Source of the DNA: Acetispira formosa (nom. nud.)
GTDB lineage: Bacteria; Desulfobacterota; Desulfarculia; Adiutricales; Adiutricaceae
NCBI GenBank assembly: GCA_023525915.1
Contig: CP026657.1
Coordinates: forward strand, 4,240,001 to 4,304,000
Direction of reading: 5' to 3'
DNA: 64,000 nt
A program made the position numbers and the translations under genes. Numbering within the stretch: position 1 is the stretch's first letter; each line of letters begins with the position of its first letter. Positions 44,817 to 52,109 of this stretch are shown here, piece by piece. The notes below the pieces were generated by a model. That model made no database searches. It was not told the DNA's origin and was given only the letters and a program-made list of their open reading frames with translations.

Positions 44817-45855
44817 GCTCAGCGCTGCCCCGGGCTACCGGCCGCCTTACCTGGAACCCTCTCTGGCCAGTCTGGTGACGGAACTCAGCCGCCGGGCCTC
44901 ATCGGTCTCCTTTCCCTTGAACGGAGGTACGGCCGGGATTGAGTTCCATCCCTTTCACCCGGATGGCGGAGCCGCTGCCGCGCCCGCTCTGGTTTTCGCG
45001 CTTTCAGCCGGTGGGCATCTTTTCCAGGTCGAATTGAGTGACCTGTCTATCATTGCCGCCCATCCGGCTTTGGTTGGCACTGACGCGGCCGCTTTGCCGG
45101 AGCCGCTCAAATCGGCCGCCCTGGATATCGCCCTTGAACCGGCGCTCGAAGCTTTGGGTCGGCTGCTGGGCGTTGCCGCTCCGGCCGTGACGGAGCTTCC
45201 GGCCGATTTGACGGAGGGCGAAGCCCTGTTTTTCACTATCGATTCCGGTGCGGCCTCATTGACGGAAATGCGGGTTCGTCCCATGTCAACAGAGGCTTGC
45301 CTGTGGCTGGCTGAAGCGCTCCGGGCGGTCGCGCCTTTAAACAGGGCTTTTGCGGGGCGGAGTGGTTTGCGGTTTGAAGTGTCTGTAATAGCCGGATGGA
45401 TGACGCTTGCAAAAAGTGAAGTTGATGGTCTTGGTTTGGAAGATATCCTTCTGCCGACAAACTATCCGGCGGCTGGCGGACGGTTTTCGCTGAACCTGCC
45501 GGATGGGCGGGAAGCGGTGGTTGATGCGGCTGAAGCCGTGGTGCTGGAAATAAAGGAGGCAATAGTGAAGAGGGATCTGATAAACGGCCCGGAGGAGCAA
45601 ACGGCTGACTCTTCCACGGAAGCGGCCGGGGCTGGCGGCGATATGGAACTCTCGGTGACCTTTGAGCTGGAAAGGCGCATAATGACCCTTGGCGAAATTG
45701 AGGCGCTGGCTCCGGGGGTGAGCTTCCCTCTGGCGGTGGACGGCCGTTCTCCGGTCAGTGTCCGCGTGGGGGGACGAACCATCGGCAAGGCGCGTCTGGT
45801 CGATCTGGGCGGCACTCTGGGCCTTCAGATTACCGATTTGTCGGCCAAGCCGTAA
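44806..45855 (+). CDS. sctQ: T3SS cytoplasmic-ring (sorting platform) protein SctQ
   Basis: About 350 residues. The C-terminal 75 residues are a SpoA/SURF domain (LSVTFELERRIMTLGEIEALAPGVSFPLAVDGRSPVSVRVGGRTIGKARLVDLGGTLGLQITDL), the hallmark of YscQ/HrcQ/FliN. The N-terminal part is the variable SctQ region. It forms the pods or ring below the export gate that recruit chaperone-substrate complexes. An internal start giving a separate SpoA product is common in the family and could be the ATG near 45643. It overlaps sctP by 11 bp; the start may equally be the next ATG at 44809. Confidence 0.88.
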   Translation: MMNKLSAAPGYRPPYLEPSLASLVTELSRRASSVSFPLNGGTAGIEFHPFHPDGGAAAAPALVFALSAGGHLFQVELSDLSIIAAHPALVGTDAAALPEPLKSAALDIALEPALEALGRLLGVAAPAVTELPADLTEGEALFFTIDSGAASLTEMRVRPMSTEACLWLAEALRAVAPLNRAFAGRSGLRFEVSVIAGWMTLAKSEVDGLGLEDILLPTNYPAAGGRFSLNLPDGREAVVDAAEAVVLEIKEAIVKRDLINGPEEQTADSSTEAAGAGGDMELSVTFELERRIMTLGEIEALAPGVSFPLAVDGRSPVSVRVGGRTIGKARLVDLGGTLGLQITDLSAKP

Positions 45856-45874
45856 GATCGCCGGATTGTCGCCA

Positions 45875-46525
45875 ATGGCTGATATCAACCCCATATATTT
45901 AATTGCCTTGATCGCCGTCATGGGCCTGTTGCCGTTTTTTTTGATGATGGTGACTTCCTATGTGAATATCGTCGTCGTCATGACTCTGGTCCGCAACGCG
46001 CTGGGCGTTCAGCAGGTGCCGCCGACCATGGTCATGAACGGGCTGGCCATTGTCCTGACCGTCTTCATCATGGGGCCGGTGGGTTTCAGCACCTGGGATA
46101 TTTTGAAAAACAAAAATATGCCCGATAACCCCACACCTACGGAAATAGGCGAAATACTCCATCAGGCTTCACCGCCATTGAAAAATTTTCTTCAGAAAAA
46201 CAGTGACCCCAAGGTTCTCAACACCTTTCAGGCTTCGGCCAAAAAAATATGGCCGCCCGAGCATCACCAGTTCATCAACAGCGACAATATGATGGTGCTG
46301 ATGCCGTCTTTCGTCATATCCGAGCTGACCCGCGCTTTCAAAATCGGGTTCCTGCTCTATCTGCCGTTCATCACCATTGATCTGATTATCTCCAATATTC
46401 TTCTGGCCATGGGCATGATGATGGTCTCGCCGACCACTATCTCTCTGCCCTTCAAGCTTCTTCTGTTCGTTACCCTGGATGGCTGGCTGAAAATAAGCCA
46501 GGGTTTGATGTATAGCTATCAATAA
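45875..46525 (+). CDS. sctR: T3SS export-apparatus protein SctR
   Basis: 216 residues. Core subunit of the R5S4T1 export gate, homologous to FliP. Membrane helices at about 6-30, 50-70 and two near 160-205; signatures LLPFFLMMVTSYVNIVVVMTLVRNALGVQQVPP, MPSFVISELTRAFKIGFLLYLPFITIDLIISNILLAMGMMMVSP and a C-terminal LLLFVTLDGWLKISQGLM. The ATG at 45875 starts the family N-terminus 20 bp after sctQ. In most systems sctS follows at once; here it is 7.7 kb further on. Confidence 0.97.
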   Translation: MADINPIYLIALIAVMGLLPFFLMMVTSYVNIVVVMTLVRNALGVQQVPPTMVMNGLAIVLTVFIMGPVGFSTWDILKNKNMPDNPTPTEIGEILHQASPPLKNFLQKNSDPKVLNTFQASAKKIWPPEHHQFINSDNMMVLMPSFVISELTRAFKIGFLLYLPFITIDLIISNILLAMGMMMVSPTTISLPFKLLLFVTLDGWLKISQGLMYSYQ

Positions 46526-46535
46526 GGATTCAATT

Positions 46536-46868
46536 ATGGATATAAATATTAGTGAAGAAAACGGCTGTCAGGTGCTGGCTTTAAGCGGCCGCATGGACGC
46601 GCTCACCGTCAAGGCTTTCGATGAGGCCGCCGCCGATCTGGCCGGCCGGGCCGGCGTAAAAATTCTGGTGGACCTCAGCCAGTTGGAATTCATCAGCTCA
46701 GCCGGGTTGAGGGGCATACTCAACCTGGCCAAAGCGGCCGGAAAAAATCGGATTCCTTTGGGCTTCTGCTGCCTGACGCCAATGGTCAATGAGGTTTTCA
46801 CCATTTCCAATTTTCAATCCATCATGAAAGTTTTCCCGGACAAAGCCGCCGCCCTGGCCAGCTTGTGA
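46536..46868 (+). CDS. STAS-domain anti-sigma antagonist (RsbV-like)
   Basis: 110 residues, a single STAS domain. LSGRMDALTVKAFDEAAADL and KILVDLSQLEFISSAGLRGILNLAKAAG carry the phospho-acceptor serine (Ser54 or Ser55, in the position of RsbV Ser56). In partner switching the unphosphorylated form binds and removes the kinase/anti-sigma from its target; the kinase phosphorylates it and a PP2C phosphatase resets it. The kinase gene is 16 bp downstream and a phosphatase gene is at 59323, all within the type III locus. Confidence 0.92.
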   Translation: MDINISEENGCQVLALSGRMDALTVKAFDEAAADLAGRAGVKILVDLSQLEFISSAGLRGILNLAKAAGKNRIPLGFCCLTPMVNEVFTISNFQSIMKVFPDKAAALASL

Positions 46869-46884
46869 TCACGGAGGGGCGGCT

Positions 46885-47310
46885 ATGAAATCTATTAATC
46901 TGCCCGCCAGATTGGAAGAGCTGGCCCGCTTAAACGAATTCATCGCCGCTGAACTCCCGGCCGAGGCCAGAGGTTTTTTGGGGAAAATAGAATTGGCTGT
47001 GGAAGAGCTCTTAGTCAATATAAGTGAATATGCCTATAGGGGCCGCACCGGCCGCGCTGAAATCGGCTGCGGCACTCTCCAGACCAACAAAGGGACCGCT
47101 TTCCAGGTGACTTTTCGCGATTGGGGAGAACCCTTCGATCCGTTCACAGAAGCCTCCGAGCCTGACCTGGATGGCAGTCTGGACGACCGGCCCATCGGCG
47201 GGCTGGGGTTGTATCTGGTGCGCTCGACCGCTTCTGTTTACCGCTACACCAGAGACGGCGACACTAATTTTGTGGAACTCTCATTCGACCTGACCGGCGA
47301 GGGAGCATGA
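46885..47310 (+). CDS. RsbW-like serine kinase/anti-sigma factor
   Basis: 141 residues, GHKL ATPase fold. The N box is EELLVNISEYAYRG with Asn45, the G1 box is FRDWGEPFDP (Asp79, Gly81) and the G2 box is GGLGLYLV at 105-112. It should phosphorylate the STAS protein encoded just upstream and, when free, bind another partner. No sigma factor is encoded in the window, so the target could be an effector, an export component or a regulator, as BtrW in Bordetella. It overlaps the next gene by 4 bp. Confidence 0.92.
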   Translation: MKSINLPARLEELARLNEFIAAELPAEARGFLGKIELAVEELLVNISEYAYRGRTGRAEIGCGTLQTNKGTAFQVTFRDWGEPFDPFTEASEPDLDGSLDDRPIGGLGLYLVRSTASVYRYTRDGDTNFVELSFDLTGEGA

Positions 47311-47966
47311 GAATTGTCGCGGCCATAATTCTGGCTTTCGGCTGCTTGGCCGGGCTGGACGCTCCATTCGCTTCGGCCGGGGCCATTCTCAGCGAATCCG
47401 TTACCCTGGGACAAAGGGAGGCCGAGTCAATTACCCGTCCCGGCCAGGCCCCGGCCCCGAAGCCCAGCGAAAACCGCCTGGCCTCCATTGATGTTTATTC
47501 ACTCTCGCCGGGGGCTAAAATGCTTCGCCAGGGGCGCATGGTCCCGGCCGCGCTGGTCATGAGCGTCAGCCGTGGCGAGGCTTCATTCCCGGATTGGGGG
47601 GATATGATAAAGGCGGTCAGTGTCGAGTTTGGCCTGGACCCTTCCCTGGTGGCGGCCGTCATCAAAGTTGAATCAAATTTCAACGTGGCCGCCGTCTCAC
47701 CGGCCGGGGCTCAGGGGCTGATGCAGATTATGCCGGAAACCGGGCAGTATCTGGGGCTGGACGATCCCTTCGACCCGGAAGCCAACATCCGGGCCGGTGC
47801 GCGATACTTGAAGGAGCAATTGGAGGCGTTCTCATCGGTGGAAATGGCCCTGGCCGCCTATAACGCCGGTCCGGGCAACGTCCTGAAACACGGCGGCATG
47901 CCGCCTTTCCGGGAGACGCAAAATTTCGTCAGTCAGGTGGTGAGGCATTGGAACGGTTATCGCTGA
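47307..47966 (+). CDS. T3SS-associated lytic transglycosylase
   Basis: 219 residues. Signal peptide at 1-24 (IVAAIILAFGCLAGLDAPFASA), a linker of about 75 residues, then an SLT domain with the catalytic Glu122 in AAVIKVESNFNVAAVSPAGAQGLMQIMPETGQYLGL, and ALAAYNAGPGNV. It cleaves peptidoglycan so that the secretion machine can cross the wall, like IagB, IpgF or EtgA in other loci. Coupled by ATGA overlap to the RsbW-like gene and overlapping the following gene by 19 bp. Confidence 0.92.
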   Translation: MRIVAAIILAFGCLAGLDAPFASAGAILSESVTLGQREAESITRPGQAPAPKPSENRLASIDVYSLSPGAKMLRQGRMVPAALVMSVSRGEASFPDWGDMIKAVSVEFGLDPSLVAAVIKVESNFNVAAVSPAGAQGLMQIMPETGQYLGLDDPFDPEANIRAGARYLKEQLEAFSSVEMALAAYNAGPGNVLKHGGMPPFRETQNFVSQVVRHWNGYR

Positions 47967-49006
47967 AAACTATCTTTTGGGGCGTCTTCCTCCTGCCTCT
48001 CTGGCTGACAGCGCCGCTCATGGCTGACGAACGGCCCTGGACGATGTTCCTTTTTGAGGAAAAAGCGGCCCCGGAACACGGCCCGGTCATGATCGGGCTG
48101 ATCAAGGGCCTGACCGGACTTAATCGCCTCCGGCCCGGCCCCCTGCCGGAAAGCCCATTAAGCGCGAAAGAGGCCTGGAGCTGGCTGGCGGCTGAAGAAC
48201 GCGCCAATCCCGGATTAATAATACCGGCCGATGGTTTTCAGAGCGACGCCAAGCTGAAGCTTCTGGCTGAAAGGCTGGGCGGTCCCGGCCATCGCTATCT
48301 GGTGCTGGCGCTGGCCGGGCCTGATAAGGCCGTCCATCTGGCTAAACTCAATCCCCACGCGACTATCATCGGCCTTGATTTGGACGGACGAACACTCGCG
48401 ACAGAACAACTGCCCGCCAATCTCCATTTTTTAGAGATAGCTGATTCCACCGGCCGGCAGATTGAAGCCTTTCATCATCTTTTCGGCTTCAAGACCCTTG
48501 GCGTTATGAGCGCCGTGCCCGACGGCCCGGACGGTGTCTTCACTGAACGCCGCCGCCAGATTATCGCTTTGGGAGAGGAGACCGGCTTTGAAGCCGTCTT
48601 CTGCCCGGACCCGGCCGATCAGGCCGCTTGCCTGAATTATCTCAGTGACAACAGCCAGGCTGTTTTTCTGGCCGCGGCCGCTGAATTGCCGCCGGAAAAA
48701 CTGCCAAACCTTTTAAAGCCGGTGCTGGAAAAGCGCCTCCCCACCTTCTCCCAGAAGGGCACGGATGAAACCAGTCTCGGCGCTTTGCTGAGTGTCAGTC
48801 ACAGAAATTTTGAGGATTTGGGCTATTTTGAAGCCGGGGTCATTGACGCTGTCATCAGCGGCGGCGCTCCGGCCGAAATCAGAACTTTCTACGCCCCGCC
48901 CCTGGGGTTGGCCCTGAACATTTCCACCGCCCTGGCCATTGGCTGGAATCCGCCTCTGGAGGTGCTGGCCATGGTGGATGAAATTTATCAGGGCGGCCTG
49001 AAATAA
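47948..49006 (+). CDS. Periplasmic ABC_sub_bind-type solute-binding protein (orphan)
   Basis: 352 residues from a TTG at 47948, within the end of the previous gene. Signal peptide at 1-26 (SLKTIFWGVFLLPLWLTAPLMA). The body follows the two-lobe ABC substrate-binding fold of PF04392 type: KLLAERLGGPGHRYLVLALAG, FKTLGVMSAVPDGPDGVFTERRRQIIALGEETGFE, SLGALLSVSHRNFEDLGYFEAGVIDAVISGG. No permease or ATPase gene is near, so it may serve as a sensor subunit, for example for the RsbU-type phosphatase at 59323. Both the ligand and this idea are unproven. Confidence 0.7.
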   Translation: MERLSLKTIFWGVFLLPLWLTAPLMADERPWTMFLFEEKAAPEHGPVMIGLIKGLTGLNRLRPGPLPESPLSAKEAWSWLAAEERANPGLIIPADGFQSDAKLKLLAERLGGPGHRYLVLALAGPDKAVHLAKLNPHATIIGLDLDGRTLATEQLPANLHFLEIADSTGRQIEAFHHLFGFKTLGVMSAVPDGPDGVFTERRRQIIALGEETGFEAVFCPDPADQAACLNYLSDNSQAVFLAAAAELPPEKLPNLLKPVLEKRLPTFSQKGTDETSLGALLSVSHRNFEDLGYFEAGVIDAVISGGAPAEIRTFYAPPLGLALNISTALAIGWNPPLEVLAMVDEIYQGGLK

Positions 49007-49007
49007 C

Positions 49008-49742
49008 ATGCCCGGCCTCCCTTGGTACGGGCTGGCCTACGCGGCCGCGTTCGCTCTGGCCTGGATTGCGGCCCGGCGGCTGAAATGGCCGGAAAACATT
49101 GGCCCGGCCTTTGTCGACGGCCTGATGCTCTGGTGCCTGGCCGGGGCCATTGTCGGCGGGCGGCTGGGCTACGTCATAGGCTACGAGCCGGGCTACTATC
49201 TGGCCCATCCGGCGGAAATACCGCACCTGTGGCGCGGGGGCATGTCCTTCCACGGCGGGCTGGCCGGAGCCCTGGCGGCCGTTCGCCTCTGGTCCGGCCC
49301 CAAACTTTTCCTGCCGTCGCTGGATCGGGTGGCCCTCATCACGCCCCTGGCCCTCTTCTTCGGCCGCCTGGGTAATTTCTTCAACGGCGAATTGTGGGGC
49401 ACCGTCTCGTCCGTACCCTGGGCGATAGTCTTTCCAGCGGCCGGGCCACAGCTGCGCCACCCTTCGCCGCTTTATGAGGCCGCCCTGGAAGGGCCGATAT
49501 TGTGGATAATTTTGTGGCTCTATGCCCGCCGCTGTCCGGCCGACGGCTGTGTGGCCGCGATGCTGGCCGTTGCCTACGGTTTGATGCGTTTCGGCCTGGA
49601 GTTTTTTCGCCAGCCGGACGCGGCCTGGGGTTATCTGGCCTGGGGCTGGCTGACCTGGGGACAGGTTTTGAGCCTTATTTTAACGGTTGTCGGGCTGATT
49701 TTTTTCAGACGTTTCAGGAGACGCACATGTCCAATGGACTGA
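49008..49742 (+). CDS. lgt: Prolipoprotein diacylglyceryl transferase
   Basis: 244-residue integral inner-membrane enzyme that attaches diacylglycerol to the lipobox cysteine of prolipoproteins. Signatures: GLMLWCLAGAIVGGRLGYVIGY, the HPAEIPHLWRGGMSFHGGLAGAL block, the active region FFGRLGNFFNGELWG and the RHPSPLYEA segment. It is a little shorter than typical Lgt (270-290) and lacks the first N-terminal residues. Within this locus it may lipidate the secretin pilotin or the inner-ring lipoprotein SctJ, or it may be the sole genomic copy. It overlaps sctW by 16 bp. Confidence 0.92.
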   Translation: MPGLPWYGLAYAAAFALAWIAARRLKWPENIGPAFVDGLMLWCLAGAIVGGRLGYVIGYEPGYYLAHPAEIPHLWRGGMSFHGGLAGALAAVRLWSGPKLFLPSLDRVALITPLALFFGRLGNFFNGELWGTVSSVPWAIVFPAAGPQLRHPSPLYEAALEGPILWIILWLYARRCPADGCVAAMLAVAYGLMRFGLEFFRQPDAAWGYLAWGWLTWGQVLSLILTVVGLIFFRRFRRRTCPMD

Positions 49743-50857
49743 CCATACATAACCAGCCCATTCAGACCGGCGGCCCGCAAGAGGCCCGCGGCGCGGCACC
49801 GAGCACGGCCCACGGCACTCTGGCCGGTCACCGGGTGTCGACCGTGCAAAACCCCATGTCGCTTCTGGCCAATTCGGCCGAAGAGCTGGCTTTTGCCGTT
49901 GACAACAGCCGCGAGACCAAGCTGGCCCAGCGCAAGGAAAAGGCCGGCCGCCCGGATACCGGACGCTTCGTCGACCGGGTGCGGATGTTTCAGGAGTTGA
50001 TGGAAAAAAACGGCCGTCTCGATAAGGCGGCCGACCTGAAAGGTTCGCTCAGAAACAGCCGCGACGCTGGAGCCGCCCTGAATGCGGCCAAAGAAAGTTT
50101 TCCCGACGCGGCCGAGGCTTTTGCCGTCCTCAGCCAGATTCGCGAAGAGCTGGAGGGCGAAGGTGACGCTGAAACCCTGAAAGTTTTGGATGAGGCTCTG
50201 GCTCTTCTGGAGAAGGAGGACGGCCCGCGCATCAGGGCGGCCATCAACGGAGCCGCTCAGGCGGAAGGTTTTGAGCCCTTGGGCGGGGCGATGGAGCTTG
50301 GCCAGGGCTATCGGCAGGTGGCCTGCGATTTTTCCGGCGCGGCCGAGATGTTTGAATTCATCCATCAGACATATGGCACGGACGGCTTTGACCTGGCCCT
50401 GGATTTTCTATACCGCGCTCTGGCCGCCGATCTGGCCGCCGATGTGCCGGGCATGGGCGGTGGTCACCTGGAAAGTGTGGCCGCAAATCTCGGTCTGGTG
50501 CGCAACCTTCAGAGCGCCTATGCTCTGGTCGATCGTCTGACCGGCCGCTGGAAAGAATTGCATAAAGTCAAGTCGTCCAGACTGACGGCCATGGGGTTGT
50601 TCAAGGAAATAATGTCCTTTAAGGATGAACGTTTCATTGCCGCCGCCCGGGTCAGTAAACTGGCTCAAATGGCCGAGCCGCCGGATGTGGAAATGGAAGT
50701 GATTTTCCTTCAGGAATTTTTGGGCGCGGCCCGCAATTTTACCAATCATTTTTTTCAGACACCTGATAACCGCGTCAAGTTTATCGACGCCGTTCAGGAG
50801 GCGGTGGACGAAGCCATAGCCAGGGAGGACGAATTCTTGGCCTCCCTGGAAGAGTAG
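49727..50857 (+). CDS. sctW: T3SS gatekeeper SctW (YopN-TyeA fusion type)
   Basis: 376 residues. The N-terminal 65 are polar (secretion signal and chaperone-binding region). The rest is a helical HrpJ/YopN domain (ELAFAVDNSRETKLAQRKEK ... DAAEAFAVLSQIREELEGEGD, DFSGAAEMFEFIHQTYGTDGFDLALDFLYRALAADLA) and the C-terminal 80 residues resemble TyeA. Gatekeepers block effectors until translocators are out or cell contact occurs. The ATG at 49727 has CAGGAG upstream, inside the end of lgt. The following genes (SycN-like, sctX, sctY, sctV) reproduce the Yersinia yopN-tyeA-sycN-yscX-yscY-yscV order. Confidence 0.88.
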   Translation: MSNGLTIHNQPIQTGGPQEARGAAPSTAHGTLAGHRVSTVQNPMSLLANSAEELAFAVDNSRETKLAQRKEKAGRPDTGRFVDRVRMFQELMEKNGRLDKAADLKGSLRNSRDAGAALNAAKESFPDAAEAFAVLSQIREELEGEGDAETLKVLDEALALLEKEDGPRIRAAINGAAQAEGFEPLGGAMELGQGYRQVACDFSGAAEMFEFIHQTYGTDGFDLALDFLYRALAADLAADVPGMGGGHLESVAANLGLVRNLQSAYALVDRLTGRWKELHKVKSSRLTAMGLFKEIMSFKDERFIAAARVSKLAQMAEPPDVEMEVIFLQEFLGAARNFTNHFFQTPDNRVKFIDAVQEAVDEAIAREDEFLASLEE

Positions 50858-50962
50858 TGCGTGGCCCGCACGGGGCTATGTCTGGGTGAGGGTTTCCCGG
50901 GGCGATAGTTGTGGCGGCCATCATCGTATTAAGAGCTGTGCCCCCGTGGCTGGGGCCGAGGG
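50858..50962. repeat. Half copy of palindromic repeat family 2 after sctW
   Basis: Begins at the sctW stop: a GTGCG..CGCAC stem, GGGGCTATGTCTGGGTGAGG, GTTTCCCGGGGCGA, GGCGGCCATCATCGTATTAA and GAGCTGTGCCCCCGTGG. It corresponds to the left half of the elements at 32073 and 36643. Like those, it sits exactly at the end of a gene. It separates sctW from the SycN-like gene without breaking the cluster. Confidence 0.75.
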
Positions 50963-51006
50963 GGATTCGGGCGGGACAGGTTTGAGGCGGTATTTGAGGA
51001 GGTTGT

Positions 51007-51399
51007 ATGTTTGAGCGGGAAATTTCAGAATTCGGCCTACGCATGGGTTTGGGCGACTTGGCCTTGTCACCACCGGAGGGCCGTCTGGCCTTGGATGTGG
51101 AGGGGCTGGGCCGCCTTCATCTGGAAGTGGCGGAGCGTGATGAAGTGCTGGTCTATCTGGCCGCGCCTTTGGCTGCCCATGATCATGAGACTCTGCCTCG
51201 CGCTCTGGCCCGCTGCCATTATGATGAAGGGTTTGCGCCCCAGCTTTATTGCGGCTTTGAGGACGGCCAGTTAATGCTGATGTCGCGCCTGTCCGCTTCC
51301 GAGATAACAGCCCCGGCCCTGGAAAGGCTGGCGGAAGCGCTTTTCAGAACTATGCGGGAACTTTTTTCAAACCTGTCAGGAGGCCCTAAATGCCCATAA
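51007..51399 (+). CDS. SycN-like class I T3SS chaperone
   Basis: 130 residues with the CesT/SycE outline: helix (EREISEFGLRMGLGDL), strands (GRLALDVEGLGRLHLEVAERDEVLVYLAAPL), helix (TLPRALARCHYD), strands (APQLYCGFEDGQLMLMSRLSA), and a last helix (APALERLAEALFRTMREL). Its place between the gatekeeper and sctX is that of sycN in Yersinia, so the gatekeeper is the probable client. GGAGG lies just before the ATG; it overlaps sctX by 10 bp. Confidence 0.72.
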   Translation: MFEREISEFGLRMGLGDLALSPPEGRLALDVEGLGRLHLEVAERDEVLVYLAAPLAAHDHETLPRALARCHYDEGFAPQLYCGFEDGQLMLMSRLSASEITAPALERLAEALFRTMRELFSNLSGGPKCP

Positions 51400-51752
51400 A
51401 TCTGCTCGACCCCAATCTGGGCGTTCAAAATATAATGGAGCCGCAAACCGATTCGGCCAGGCTCCCCAAAGCCAGAAGCCTATCCTCCAACGTCACAACC
51501 GAGGCCGGGCTGAAGGAGTTGTATCAAATGCCGGGGTTCCGTGATCTTCTGACCGGAAATCTGGCCCCCAAAGTTTATGATTCCGATCTTCTGAAACCGG
51601 AAGTGATGATGGGGAATCTCGCTTCTTCGCTGGAGGAACTTCGAGCCGTCAAAAACCCGGAGGTGCGGCGTTTCGTGCGGGATGATCTGGGACCGCTGAT
51701 GGAGAACACCGAACTTCTGCGGACCTATACCGGCCTTCTGATTGGCGGATGA
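51390..51752 (+). CDS. sctX: T3SS protein SctX (YscX-like)
   Basis: 120 residues. The C-terminal half fits YscX: LKELYQMPGFRDLLTGNLAPKVYDSDLLKPEVMMGNLASSLEELRAVKNPEVRRFVRDDLGPLMENTELL. YscX is an early substrate that binds YscY and, with it, the cytoplasmic domain of the export gate SctV; the three genes are consecutive here. GGAGG precedes the ATG, inside the end of the chaperone gene. This gene pair is limited to Ysc-family systems, which helps classify the locus. Confidence 0.85.
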   Translation: MPINLLDPNLGVQNIMEPQTDSARLPKARSLSSNVTTEAGLKELYQMPGFRDLLTGNLAPKVYDSDLLKPEVMMGNLASSLEELRAVKNPEVRRFVRDDLGPLMENTELLRTYTGLLIGG

Positions 51753-51761
51753 GGGGGCTCC

Positions 51762-52109
51762 ATGCTGAACGATAATCAACTGACAACCCTTAAAACTCTG
51801 GGCTTTCTATATTGGAGGCTGGGTTATTTCGACCGGGTGGAACGGCTGTTCAAAGCTCTGTTGGCTGTAAGGCCCGATGATGCGGAATCCCTCAAACTAC
51901 TGGCCGCCGCCCAGTTGGAACAGGCCCGCTTCGCTGACGCACTGGCCAGTCTCGATAAGCTGGGCCATAAACCCCGCCCCTCCGGCGAGGCCGTCATCTG
52001 GCTGATGCGGGCCAAAGCCCTGTGGGGGCTGGGCCGTGAGGCCGAAGCGGGCGCGGCGGTGGATGAATACCTGAATATGGCTCCGGCTGTGGAAGCGGGG
52101 GGCAAATGA
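51762..52109 (+). CDS. sctY: T3SS chaperone SctY (YscY-like, TPR)
   Basis: 115 residues made of about three TPR units (LKTLGFLYWRLGYFDRVERLFKALLAVRPDDAESLKLLAAAQLEQARFADALASLDKL, AVIWLMRAKALWGLGREAEAGAAVDEYL). It is the partner of SctX and is needed for assembly of the export gate in Yersinia. It lies 9 bp after sctX and overlaps sctV by 4 bp (ATGA). The TPR assignment is clear; the SctY identity rests on size and gene order. Confidence 0.85.
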   Translation: MLNDNQLTTLKTLGFLYWRLGYFDRVERLFKALLAVRPDDAESLKLLAAAQLEQARFADALASLDKLGHKPRPSGEAVIWLMRAKALWGLGREAEAGAAVDEYLNMAPAVEAGGK

